A stretch of 64,000 nucleotides of DNA, from the NCBI RefSeq assembly GCF_014493765.1, contig NZ_JACTVJ010000012.1, positions 62,001-126,000 on the forward strand, read 5' to 3'. Under the pieces are notes generated by a model. The model did not search any database, was not told where the DNA came from, and was given only the letters and a program-made list of their open reading frames with translations. Origin of the DNA: Streptomyces polyasparticus. GTDB taxonomy: Bacteria > Actinomycetota > Actinomycetes > Streptomycetales > Streptomycetaceae. This document shows positions 33,837 through 42,248 of this stretch, one piece after another. Positions within the stretch are counted from its first letter, which is position 1. Each line of letters starts with the position of its first letter. The translations under genes and the position numbers were made by a program.

Positions 33837-34586
33837 CTAGACGCGCGGATTGAACGGCGGGGCGCTCGGCGGTTTGCCGGAGGCGGCCTCGATGATGCCG
33901 CGGGCCACCGCGTGGAGTTTGACGTTGCGGTTCCGGGAGGCGCGGCGCAGGATCTCGAACGCGCTCTCCGCGTCACAGCGTTGCTGCGCCATGATGATGC
34001 CGAGGGCCTGGTCGATGACCGGGCGGGTGGCGAGGGCGGCACGCAGGTCCTCGCCGAACTCGACGTGATGGGCGACCTTGAGCGCCACGCCGAGGGCTCC
34101 GGCTGCGTATCCGGAGAAGGAGGCGGCCTTGGCGCGGGCGATCTCGTCGAAGGCGTCGGTGTCCTGGGCGTACAGGTTGAAGACGCCTGTGGCCCGTTCG
34201 TGGCCGGGGATGATCAGCGGGGTGGACAGGGAGCTGCGGACGCCCTGGGCCAGCGCGAGGGAGCGGAAGGGCGCCCAGCGTTCCTCGGCGGCCATGTCGG
34301 GCACGTGATTGAACTGGCCTCGGCGCAAGGCGTCCAGGCAGGGGCCGTCGCCGAGGCTGTACTGCTCCTGGTCGAGCCGTTCGGCGAGTGCGTCGCTGGA
34401 GACGACCGTGGCGGGCCGGTGCTCCGTCTCCAGGGTCACTCCGCACGAGACGGGCATCCGCAAGGCGTCCACGGTGAGATGGACCAGGTCGCCGAGGAAC
34501 TCCTCGAGTCGTTCCGCGCCCAGCAACAGCGCATGGAGCTGCTGCAGGGTCGCCGGGTCGAGTTCGTCGGAGTGCTTGTCGTTCAT
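33837..34586 (-). CDS. GAF-ANTAR transcription antitermination regulator
   Basis: A 249-residue regulator. A GAF domain spans about residues 20-165 (SCGVTLETEHRPATVVSSD, YSLGDGPCLDALRRGQF, SSLSTPLIIPGHERATGVFNL) and an ANTAR domain is at about 180-235 (RPVIDQALGIIMAQQRCDAESAFEILRRASRNRN, quoted in part), which binds paired hairpins in nascent RNA. So it may respond to a ligand and act by antitermination. ATG 34586 has GAGGA 9 nt upstream. No target leader was identified. Confidence 0.88.
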   Translation of the reverse strand: MNDKHSDELDPATLQQLHALLLGAERLEEFLGDLVHLTVDALRMPVSCGVTLETEHRPATVVSSDALAERLDQEQYSLGDGPCLDALRRGQFNHVPDMAAEERWAPFRSLALAQGVRSSLSTPLIIPGHERATGVFNLYAQDTDAFDEIARAKAASFSGYAAGALGVALKVAHHVEFGEDLRAALATRPVIDQALGIIMAQQRCDAESAFEILRRASRNRNVKLHAVARGIIEAASGKPPSAPPFNPRV

Positions 34587-35156
34587 CGTGACGGTCCTCG
34601 GAGCCTTTGAGCAGGAACGGACCCACCGCATCGGACTGCGGGAACGGCCACTTGGCGGGTGCCACGGCGTGTGTCGCCTCAAACCGGTTCGAGCGGTCCC
34701 AGCACATCGATGGCCTGTGCGTACGCCGTTCTCACCGAAGTCGCTCACGTGAGGTACGGAGACGGCCAACTACCGTGCGGGGCAGCTGAATTGACTTCCG
34801 CCGACGAGTGCGACTCGGCTACAGTCGCTGCAGGGTCCGGTCAGGGAGCGGCTGCACCAAGGATTTCGGCCTGCTCGGGAGTCGATCGTGTCACTGCCGG
34901 TCCGCGTGACGCCACGGGACCTCCGTCCCCCACTCCCCCGCCCTAGTGCGGATCGCCCATCAGGGCACTTGCCGCATCCCCTGCACGAATACTTCACCGT
35001 CTCCTGCCGGTCCGCCGACCGGGGCGACTCCCGCGCGCCCCGTAGACCGAAGGAAACGGTGTCCCCGCGCGGAGCTCCGGAGGGGAGCCGGTGCACCGCG
35101 CGCCGGCGGGCGCCGCATGCCACCGACAGCAGCGGCGCCCGCCCCATCGACCGGTG
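34587..35156. other. long intergenic region, no gene seen
   Basis: 570 bp between the GAF-ANTAR start and the end of the KstD-like gene, both leftward. The short open frames here are Arg/Pro/Ser-rich in all readings and lack ribosome sites. The promoter of the GAF-ANTAR gene must lie in the left part. No strong hairpin or repeat was noticed. Confidence 0.4.
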
Positions 35157-36926
35157 TCAGTCGGCGAGATGGTTCGCTGCGATGTAGCCGAATGTCATCG
35201 CCGGGCCGATCGTCGAGCCGGCGCCGGCGTAGCTGTGGCCCATGACGGCGGAGCTCGCGTTGCCCGCCGCGTACAGGCCGGGGATCACCGAGCCGTCGGC
35301 GCGTACGACCCGGGCCTGGGCGTCGGTGAGCAGTCCGCCCTTGGTGCCGAGGTCGCCGGGCACGATCTTGAAGGCGTAGAAGGGGGCCAGCCAGAGCGGG
35401 GCCAGGCAGGAGTTCGGGGTGACGCCGGGGTCGGTGTAGTAGTGGTCGTAGGCGCTGTCGCCGCGGTGGAAGTCCGGGTCCTCGCCTGCTCTGGCAAGGG
35501 AGTTGAAGCGGTTCACGGTGGACTTCAGGGCGGCGCCCGGAACGCCGATGGCGGTCGCGAGCTGGTCCAGGGACCAGGCCTTGTGGACCGCCCCCGCCTT
35601 GTACCAGGCGTCGGGGAAGACGAAGGTCGGCGCGATGTCCTTGAACAGATACCGGTTGCGGTAGTTCTGGTCGACGATCAGCCAGGCCGGGATGTCGGGC
35701 GCGGTGGCGTTCTTCTCGTACATGACGTGCACGACATCGCTGTACGGTGCCGCCTCGTTCACGAACCGCGCGCCCTGCTGGTTGACCAACAGGCCGCCGG
35801 GCAGCGTGCGTTCGGCCAGGCAGAAGTACGGTTCGCCGGGCAGCGGGATCGCCGGGCCCCACCAGGCGTCGTCCATCAGACCGAGCGCGGCGCCCGCGCG
35901 GGCGCCGGCGCGGATGCCGTCGCCGGTGTTCTCCTTGGCGCCGACCGTCCATGCAGTGCCGATGGGCTGCTGCTGGTACTGGGTGCGCATCGCGGCGTTG
36001 TGCTCGAAGCCGCCGGAGCCGACGATCACGCCGCGCCGGGCCTTGACCAGGGCCGGGGCGCCGTTCTTGGTCACCACCACGCCCCGTACGGCGCCGTTTT
36101 CGATGTGCAGGTCGGTGAGCGGGCAGTTGTGCCACACCGGGACGTTCGCCCGCAGCAGTCCCGCCCGCAGGCCGCCGGCCAGGGCCTGGCCCATCGTCAG
36201 CGGCTTCACGCCGTGCAGGGCGGCGTTCGCTGCGCGTGCCAGGCACTCGTTGGCGACGGCGAAGCCCTTGGCGTTCACCAGGGAGAGGGTGAGCCATTTG
36301 TAGTCAGCGCTGAAGACGACCATGCCGTCGGGCACCGGCATGTACGGGTCGTTCAGACGGTCGAGTTCGGCGCCCAGGATGCGGCCGTCGAGCAGGTCGG
36401 GCTCAATGGACCGGCCGCCGGGAAGGCCGCCCGGCAGCTCCGGGTAGTAGTCGCTGTATCCGTCCATGTAGCGGAACTTGAGCGGGCTGCGGGCCATCAC
36501 GAAGTCGAGCATCGCGGGTCCGTGGTCGAGGAACGCCTGCTGCCGGGCGCGCGGCACCTCGTCGCCGACGACCGCCGCGAGATAGGTGGCGGCCTTCTCC
36601 GGGCTGTCGGGGACGCCCGCCGCTCGGATCACGGAGTTGTTCGGTATCCAGATGCCGGCTCCGGAGCGGGCCGCGGATCCTCCGTAGGTGCTCGCCTTCT
36701 CCACGACCACACAGCTCAGGCCGCGCGCCGCCGCGGTCATCGCGGCGGTCATACCGGCCGCGCCCGCGCCGACCACGACGACATCGAACTCCCCCGCCAC
36801 GGGCGGGTCCGCGGCGTGCGCGGCCGCGGGCAGGCCGGCGGCGACGGCCACGGCGGCGGCTGCCGAGGCGCCCAGGACGCTGCGGCGGGAGGGTCTGAGG
36901 GGTTCGGCTGAGGCGTTCTCGGGCAT
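35157..36926 (-). CDS. Tat-exported 3-ketosteroid-delta1-dehydrogenase-like flavoprotein
   Basis: A 589-residue FAD enzyme. It has a twin-arginine signal (RRSVLGASAAAAVAVAAG, RR at 14-15) and an FAD motif DVVVVGAGAAGMTAAMTAA near residue 48. The substrate domain includes FVFPDAWYKAGAVHKA, and the FAD motif GLYAAGNASSAVMGHSYAGAG lies near the end. It fits the KstD/fumarate reductase flavoprotein family. KstD enzymes introduce the C1-C2 double bond in steroids. The typical KstD end (GNASSAVMGHSYAGAGSTIGPAMTFGY, quoted in part) makes this the best match, but the substrate is unproven. A dyad lies 113 bp upstream of the ATG 36926. Confidence 0.8.
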   Translation of the reverse strand: MPENASAEPLRPSRRSVLGASAAAAVAVAAGLPAAAHAADPPVAGEFDVVVVGAGAAGMTAAMTAAARGLSCVVVEKASTYGGSAARSGAGIWIPNNSVIRAAGVPDSPEKAATYLAAVVGDEVPRARQQAFLDHGPAMLDFVMARSPLKFRYMDGYSDYYPELPGGLPGGRSIEPDLLDGRILGAELDRLNDPYMPVPDGMVVFSADYKWLTLSLVNAKGFAVANECLARAANAALHGVKPLTMGQALAGGLRAGLLRANVPVWHNCPLTDLHIENGAVRGVVVTKNGAPALVKARRGVIVGSGGFEHNAAMRTQYQQQPIGTAWTVGAKENTGDGIRAGARAGAALGLMDDAWWGPAIPLPGEPYFCLAERTLPGGLLVNQQGARFVNEAAPYSDVVHVMYEKNATAPDIPAWLIVDQNYRNRYLFKDIAPTFVFPDAWYKAGAVHKAWSLDQLATAIGVPGAALKSTVNRFNSLARAGEDPDFHRGDSAYDHYYTDPGVTPNSCLAPLWLAPFYAFKIVPGDLGTKGGLLTDAQARVVRADGSVIPGLYAAGNASSAVMGHSYAGAGSTIGPAMTFGYIAANHLAD

Positions 36927-37038
36927 GGCGTATCGCTCCTGAGGATGAGGGAGTCGCGGGGACGAGCGGTGCGCGTGCAGGCCAACTGGCCGCTGATGCA
37001 GGGGACTTGAGCGAGTGCCCGGTGAGGTTTGCGCGAGG

Positions 37039-37056
37039 GTCTTGTGAAGTCAAGAC
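37039..37056. promoter_or_regulatory. inverted repeat upstream of the KstD-like gene
   Basis: GTCTTG (37039-37044) and CAAGAC (37051-37056) form a perfect 6-bp inverted repeat with a 6-bp spacer, 113 bp upstream of the KstD-like start. On the leftward strand TTGACT overlaps it and could be a -35 box. Operator-like; the binding protein is unknown. Confidence 0.4.
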
Positions 37057-37121
37057 ACACTCACGGGGCGCCGTACGGGAGACGTCCTGGCGGGCGTCGT
37101 CGCGCCGGAGCGCCCGTGGAT

Positions 37122-38003
37122 TCAGTGCTGTCCGAACCGTGCCGCGGGCTCCGGCTCGGCGGTCCGGCCGCTCTGCTGGTTCAGGACGCGCAACGCGTCC
37201 GCGGAGGCGGGGTCGTTGGGAGTGTAGATCTCCACGCGATGGTCGGGGCTGTCGGGCTGGAGCCAGACCTGGTAATCCACGTTCACGGCGCCGACGGTGG
37301 GGTGGCGCAGGTCCATGGCTCCGACGGTGCAGTCGGAGACATCACCGGTGGCCCACATCGTGGCGAAGTCGTCGCTGCGCATGGTCAGTTCGCCGATCAG
37401 TTCGGCGAGGCGGGCGTCGGTGGGATAGCGCCCCGCCGTGAGCCGCAGGTAGGCGACATGGATGCTGGCGAGTTCGGCCCAGTTGCGGTACAGGGCGCGG
37501 GTGTGCGGATCGAGGAAGAACATCCGGGGCACCGACGGGCGCCGCTGCGCGTGCCGTGGCGCCTCGTAGGGGATGTGCTCGGCGAGCAGTGCGTGGCCTG
37601 TGCGGTTCCAGGCGAGTACGTCGCCGCGCCGGCCCAGGACGACCGCCGGTGTGGCCTGGCCGAGTGAGTCCAGGAGGGCGAGGACGCGCCGGTGGGGCTC
37701 CTCGCGCGGCGGTTCGCTCAGGCCGGTACGTATCGGCTGCCGGGCCAGATTGTGCAGGTGGACCGTCTCCACCTGATCGAGCTCGAGCGCCCGGGCGAGC
37801 GCGTCGAGCACCTGCGCTGACGCGGTCTCGGCCAGCCCTTGCTCGAGACGCGTGTAGTACCCCGCACTCACTCCGGCGAGCTGGGCGAGCTCCTCCCGTC
37901 TGAGGCCGGGAACGCGGCGCGAGGTGCCGTAGGTACGCAGCCCGATCTCGGCCGGGGTGACCCGGTCACGGCGGCTCTTCAGGAACGTTCCCAGGCTCTC
38001 CAT
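37122..38003 (-). CDS. XRE family regulator with MmyB-like ligand domain
   Basis: A 293-residue regulator. The N-terminal helix-turn-helix spans about residues 20-80 (RVPGLRREELAQLAGVSAGYYTRLEQG). The C-terminal part (VVLGRRGDVLAWNRTGHALL, RNWAELASIHVAYLRLTAGRYPTDARL) matches the PAS-like MmyB ligand domain, which can bind fatty acids in related proteins. It starts at ATG 38003 and diverges from an MFS exporter across 102 bp that contain an imperfect palindrome, so it most likely controls the exporter. Confidence 0.88.
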   Translation of the reverse strand: MESLGTFLKSRRDRVTPAEIGLRTYGTSRRVPGLRREELAQLAGVSAGYYTRLEQGLAETASAQVLDALARALELDQVETVHLHNLARQPIRTGLSEPPREEPHRRVLALLDSLGQATPAVVLGRRGDVLAWNRTGHALLAEHIPYEAPRHAQRRPSVPRMFFLDPHTRALYRNWAELASIHVAYLRLTAGRYPTDARLAELIGELTMRSDDFATMWATGDVSDCTVGAMDLRHPTVGAVNVDYQVWLQPDSPDHRVEIYTPNDPASADALRVLNQQSGRTAEPEPAARFGQH

Positions 38004-38033
38004 GGGGGTGAGCCTAGGACGCCGTCCGGACTC

Positions 38034-38060
38034 GTGGGTGTACCTGTCGGGTGTACCCAC
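38034..38060. promoter_or_regulatory. 27-bp imperfect palindrome between the XRE and MFS genes
   Basis: GTGGGT (38034-38039) pairs with ACCCAC (38055-38060), and in between GGGTGTACC occurs twice (38036-38044 and 38049-38057). The two half-sites match at about 10 of 13 positions. It lies in the short divergent promoter region and is the obvious operator candidate for the XRE regulator. Confidence 0.55.
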
Positions 38061-38105
38061 GGCACGGGGATGGTTGCCAGCCGCGCCGTGGCGGAGCGTC
38101 GAGGC

Positions 38106-39629
38106 ATGACTGCACAGCATGCGCACCACGCACCCGGCCTGCGGGCATGGCTCGGGCTCGGCGTGGTCCTCGGCCCGGTTCTCCTCGTCTCCATGGACGG
38201 TTCGATCCTGTTCCTGGCGATGCCTCGGATCAGCCAGGCACTCTCGCCGACCGCCGACCAGGCGCTGTGGATGCTGGACATCTACGGCTTCGCCGTCGGC
38301 TCGCTCCTGATCGCCTTCGGCAGCATCGGTGACCGCTACGGTCGGCTGAAGCTCCTGATGATCGGGGCGGCCGTGTTCGGACTCGGTTCTGCCGGGGCGG
38401 CGTTCGCGTCGACCCCGGAACTCCTGATCGCCTGCCGGGCCCTCATGGGCGTGGCCGGTGCGACCTTCCTGCCCTCGGCCCTCGCCGTGCTGAGCGAACT
38501 GTTCCCCGACCCCCGGCGCCGAGCACAGGCCATCGGCATCTTCGCCGCCGCTTTCGCCGCCGGGTTCGCCGTCGGGCCGGTCGTCGGCGGCGCCCTGCTC
38601 GGACAGTTCTGGTGGGGTTCGGTGTTCCTCGTCAACCTTCCCGTCATCGTCCTCTTCCTGGTATTCGCTCCGGTCCTGCTGCGCGAGGTCCGACCAAGCG
38701 GCACCGGCCGGATCGACTCGCTCAGCGTGGTGACCTCCGCCGGAGGTCTGCTGTTCACGATCTACGGCGTCAAGCACCTGGCCGCGGACGGGCTGTCGGC
38801 CGCTCCGGTCGCCACGATCGCCCTCGGCGTCTCCGCACTGACGTTCTTCAGCCTGCGTCAGCGGCACCTCGCACACCCGCTGATCGACTTCTCCCTCTTC
38901 CGCGACCGCGTGTTCACGATCGCGATCATCACGGGCCTGCTGCCACTGGCCGCGTGGTCGGCGACGGCGTATCTGGCGGGTGTCTACCTCCAGTCGGTGC
39001 TCGGCCTGAGCGTCCTGCACGCGGCACTCCTGGCGCTTCCGGGCGCGGCGGTCCTCACGGTGGCCTGCATCGTCACGCCCTCCGTCGTGGACCGCATCGG
39101 CAAGCGGGCGGCGCTCATCGCCTGCCACTTCTCCATCGCGGGTGGTCTGTTGCTGATGCTGCCCACCGCGATCACGGGCGGAATCGGCTGGTACGTCGCC
39201 TCGACCGTGATCACCGGTCTGGGCTACGGCCTCTCTTTCAGCGTCGTCGCGGACACCGCGGTCGGAGCGGTCCCCGCAGAGCGGGCGGGTTCCGCCGGCG
39301 CGATCGCCGAGACCAGCAACGAGATCGGCAACGCACTCGGCATCGCGCTCCTCGGCTCACTCTCCGCGCTGCTCTTCCGCCTCCACGGCCCGGACCTCGC
39401 CCCCACGCTCGACGAGACGCTCCGACTCCCCTCGCTCGCACCGGCGGTGGTCCAGGACGCACGGGGCGCCTTCGTCACCGGGCTGCACGTCGTGGTGGTG
39501 GTCGCCTCGCTGCTGCACAGCGTGCTCGGAGCCGTCGCCCTGCGCCTGCTCCCCAGGCGGACTTCCGACCAGGCGGACTCCGCACTCCCCTGCGAGGCCG
39601 CGGACGCCCCGGTAATCGCCAAGGCGTGA
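38106..39629 (+). CDS. DHA2-type MFS exporter (SmvA/QacA-like)
   Basis: A 507-residue drug/proton antiporter with 14 predicted membrane segments. VSMDGSILFLAMPRISQALSPTADQALWMLDIYGF is the DHA2 first helix with the membrane-embedded Asp (quoted in part), GSIGDRYGRLKLL is the MFS loop, and GFAVGPVVGGALL is the antiporter motif C. Family members pump out quaternary ammonium compounds, antibiotics or other amphipaths. The ATG 38106 follows a GAGG 2 bases upstream, which is too close for an ideal ribosome site, but no better start is seen. It is divergent from the XRE/MmyB regulator. Confidence 0.88.
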   Translation: MTAQHAHHAPGLRAWLGLGVVLGPVLLVSMDGSILFLAMPRISQALSPTADQALWMLDIYGFAVGSLLIAFGSIGDRYGRLKLLMIGAAVFGLGSAGAAFASTPELLIACRALMGVAGATFLPSALAVLSELFPDPRRRAQAIGIFAAAFAAGFAVGPVVGGALLGQFWWGSVFLVNLPVIVLFLVFAPVLLREVRPSGTGRIDSLSVVTSAGGLLFTIYGVKHLAADGLSAAPVATIALGVSALTFFSLRQRHLAHPLIDFSLFRDRVFTIAIITGLLPLAAWSATAYLAGVYLQSVLGLSVLHAALLALPGAAVLTVACIVTPSVVDRIGKRAALIACHFSIAGGLLLMLPTAITGGIGWYVASTVITGLGYGLSFSVVADTAVGAVPAERAGSAGAIAETSNEIGNALGIALLGSLSALLFRLHGPDLAPTLDETLRLPSLAPAVVQDARGAFVTGLHVVVVVASLLHSVLGAVALRLLPRRTSDQADSALPCEAADAPVIAKA

Positions 39630-39643
39630 TGACTCCCGTCGTA

Positions 39644-39678
39644 GCTGGGCCGGCCCCCGAACTCCGTCCAGGCCCAGC
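39644..39678 (+). terminator. inverted repeat between convergent MFS and MerR genes
   Basis: GCTGGGCC (39644-39651) and GGCCCAGC (39671-39678), 8-bp perfect arms with a 19-nt loop, just after the MFS stop. A weak but plausible terminator for one or both converging genes. Confidence 0.4.
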
Positions 39679-39806
39679 GTGATCACGGCAGCGGGCCCCC
39701 GGGAAAGCGTCGGTGATTCCCAGGGGCCACTCCGCAGTCGGGCGAGTCCGCGAAAGGCGAGGCGAGCACGATCGCGAGACGCCCGGAAGGTGGGGGCTGA
39801 ACCGCC

Positions 39807-40148
39807 TCAGGCCGCGGTCGTCGGCTTCGCGGATGCGGCGGCAGTGCGGCGGTATTCGGCGTTGATGCGCTGAGCTTCTTCGAGTTGGTCTTCGAGGGCG
39901 ATGATGCGGCAGGCCGCTTCGATGGGCGTGCCCTGGTCGACGAGCTCTCGGGCGCGGGCGGCGACGCGCAGTTGGTACCGGGAGTAGCGCCGGTGTCCGC
40001 CCTCGGAACGGAGCGGGGTGATGAGGCGGGCTTCGCCGATCGCACGCAGGAAGCCCTGGGTCGTGCCGAGCATTTCGGCGGCCCGGCCCATGGTGTACGC
40101 GGGGTAGTCGTCGTCATCGAGTCGGCTGAACGAGTCGTCTGCTGTCAT
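39807..40148 (-). CDS. MerR family small DNA-binding protein
   Basis: A 113-residue protein. A MerR winged helix is at about residues 13-75 (AYTMGRAAEMLGTTQGFLRAIGEARLI, RSEGGHRRYSRYQLRVAARARELVDQG), followed by a short helix ALEDQLEEAQRINAEYRR for dimerisation. There is no effector domain. It resembles the small MerR/BldC-like regulators common in Streptomyces. GAGAGG is close before the ATG 40148. Its upstream region is unusually long and repeat-rich. Confidence 0.85.
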   Translation of the reverse strand: MTADDSFSRLDDDDYPAYTMGRAAEMLGTTQGFLRAIGEARLITPLRSEGGHRRYSRYQLRVAARARELVDQGTPIEAACRIIALEDQLEEAQRINAEYRRTAAASAKPTTAA

Positions 40149-40868
40149 TGCACCTCTCACGGGAACGCGTCGAGGGGCCCGGGCGCACACTGGCGCCCGG
40201 GCCCCGAAGGAACTGCTACACCATCTGCCGACCGTAATCCTGCGTCGGCCTTCTGTTTCCGCATGCCCGACCTGGAAGGCGTCGGGGGCGCGGGGATCGC
40301 GGTTGCTTGACCGAAGACCACCTCACTTGCGATGTCCTGCGGTACCCGGGGTCAGCACTTCCTCCCGGGCGATCCTGATGGCGACGGCTCCTCCGTTCTT
40401 TCCTCTGGGATCACTTGCTCACTGCGGATACTGCTGTGTTGCGTACTGCGTACTGCACTGCGGCCTGTGCCAGCGCCGCCTGCCGGCTGAGAACTGATGA
40501 CCGGCCTCTCGGTGCGCGCGCCCGCAGCCTGCGCCTTCACCGAGCTGTTGCCAACTACTGCGGGTACTGCTTTCCCTGAACTGCGGTACTGCTGATGGCG
40601 GCCCCTCATCACTGCGGGCCACCCGGTCCGGCGGTCAGTCCCGTCGCCGTCCTTCAACTACCTGGCTTCGCAACTCCACCGCCGCACCGTCCTGCGGACT
40701 GCAACTGCGGGTACTGCTGCCCGGCAGTTCATTTCTGCCGGGCTTCACTGACTCGGTTACGAGAGAAACCATAGCCACCACACAACCCAATGTCTACTTT
40801 GGCCAACATAGATTTTGGCGTGTGAGGCAGAAAGGTAATCGGATCCGGCAACCGTCCCTGAGGCTCCC
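40149..40868. promoter_or_regulatory. 720-bp upstream region of merR with ACTGC repeats and a dyad
   Basis: No gene seen. A motif close to ACTGCGGGTACTGCT occurs at 40421-40435, 40557-40571, 40580-40593 (one base shorter) and 40704-40718, with further ACTGC cores at about 40445-40463. At 40787-40818 two adjacent 16-bp CCAA-N8-TTGG units form a dyad, TCTA-N2-TTGGCCAA-N2-TAGA (40793-40812), in an A/T-richer pocket. This is likely a long leader or a multi-site control region for merR. Confidence 0.55.
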
Positions 40869-42203
40869 TCAGGCTCCGGCCGACTCCCACTGGCGGTTCA
40901 GCGTGGCAAACGCATCGTGGAACCCGGGGAAGGTCTTGCGGACGCAGCCGGGGTCGTCGAAGGAGATCCCGGGGGTGCGCAGGGCGGTGACCGCGAAGGA
41001 CATCACGATGCGGTGGTCCCCGTACGTCCGGATCTCGGCGCCGCGCGGTGTGCCGGGGTGGATCTCGAGCCAGTCGTCACCGGTGCGCGTCTCCACACCG
41101 AGCCGGCGCAAGTTCTGGGCGCAGGCCTCGAGGCGGTCGCACTCCTTGACCCTGGTGTTGTGGACGTCCTCGATACGGACCGGTCCGGACGCGAACGGCG
41201 CGAGGGCCGCCAGGGTGGGCATGGTGTCCGAGATATCGCGCATGTTGACGGTGAGACCGGTCAGTTGCCCGCGTCCTCGTACGGTCGTGGCGTCCTCGCC
41301 GACCTCCGCCTCGGCGCCCATGCGCGCAAGGACCTCGATGAAACGCAGGTCGCCCTGCAACGCGGCCTTGCCGAGGCCCGGGACGGTGACCTCGCGGCCG
41401 GTCAGGGCGGCCGCGGCGAAGAAGTAGCTCGCCGTGGAGGCGTCGGGTTCGACGGCGAAGGTCGTGGCCGTGTAGCCGCCGGGCGGCACGGTGAACACCG
41501 TGCCCTCGGCGGTCTGTTCACGGCGCACCTCGACGCCGAAGGACCGCATCATGGCCACGGTGATCTCCACGTACGGCGCCGACACCAGGCGGGTGACGGT
41601 GATGCGCAGCCCGTCCGCGGTGAGCGGGCCGAGCAGCAGGAGCGCCGTCAGGTACTGGGACGACTCGCCCGCGTCCAGGAGCAGTCGGCCGCCTTGGACA
41701 CCGTTCGCGAGGACGCTCAGCGGGTGGTGGCCTTCCGCGCCCTCGTGGTGCAGGTCCACGCCCAGGGCGCGCAGCGCCTGGCTCAGCGGGCCGAGCGGGC
41801 GGCGGCGCATCTGGGCGGAGGCGTCGAAGTGATAGGTGCCGTGGCCGGCCGCCGCGAGCACGGGCAGGAACCGGGCGGTCGTGGCGCCGTCACGGCAGTA
41901 CACCTGCGCCGTGGACGAAGGGGGTCCGCCCGGACTGCCGTCGATCCGCCAGCTGTCCGGCTCGCGCTCCACCCGGTAGCCGAGCGCGGCGAGTCCTGCG
42001 GCGAAACCCTCGGTGTCGTCGGAGACGAGCGGCCGGCGCAGCACGGTGGTGCCCTCGGCGGCAGCCGCGAGGAACAGCGCCCGCGCGGTGATGGACTTCG
42101 AGCCGGGGATCTCGGCGAGGGTCATGTCCTGCTCCAGGTGAAAGGGGGTCCGGTCGGCGGCAGCAGCCTGCCGCGTGAGGCGGCGCGGTGCAGGTGCGTC
42201 CAC
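40869..42203 (-). CDS. EPSP synthase paralogue (3-phosphoshikimate 1-carboxyvinyltransferase)
   Basis: A 444-residue enolpyruvyl transferase. The signature residues are present: PGSKSITARALFLA (Lys, Ser, Arg), RDGATTARFLPVLAA, ESSQYLTALLLLG (Gln), MRDISDTMPTLAALAPF (catalytic Asp), NTRVKECDRLEA (Glu and Arg), GDHRIVMSFAV and CVRKTFPGF (Lys). So it should be active on shikimate 3-phosphate or a close analogue. The sequence starts with a 25-residue non-homologous lead; an internal ATG (MTLAEIPGSKS) may be the true start. It is the last gene of the conservon/P450 series (45 bp after the second P450) with no other shikimate gene near. Streptomyces often has a second aroA outside the primary pathway. 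Confidence 0.88.
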   Translation of the reverse strand: MDAPAPRRLTRQAAAADRTPFHLEQDMTLAEIPGSKSITARALFLAAAAEGTTVLRRPLVSDDTEGFAAGLAALGYRVEREPDSWRIDGSPGGPPSSTAQVYCRDGATTARFLPVLAAAGHGTYHFDASAQMRRRPLGPLSQALRALGVDLHHEGAEGHHPLSVLANGVQGGRLLLDAGESSQYLTALLLLGPLTADGLRITVTRLVSAPYVEITVAMMRSFGVEVRREQTAEGTVFTVPPGGYTATTFAVEPDASTASYFFAAAALTGREVTVPGLGKAALQGDLRFIEVLARMGAEAEVGEDATTVRGRGQLTGLTVNMRDISDTMPTLAALAPFASGPVRIEDVHNTRVKECDRLEACAQNLRRLGVETRTGDDWLEIHPGTPRGAEIRTYGDHRIVMSFAVTALRTPGISFDDPGCVRKTFPGFHDAFATLNRQWESAGA

Positions 42204-42248
42204 GACGTGGACGTATCCGCACCGCGCCGGCTTCGGAACCCCAAGTCC

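Noticed and set aside
34587-35156. Possible tRNA or small gene in the 570-bp gap
   Set aside because: No cloverleaf arms or TTCGA T-loop pattern and no credible small frame were found on reading both strands.
40352-40657. 101-residue frame upstream of merR
   Set aside because: Low-complexity Ser/Arg/Gly text generated by the ACTGC repeats, with no ribosome site or known motif.
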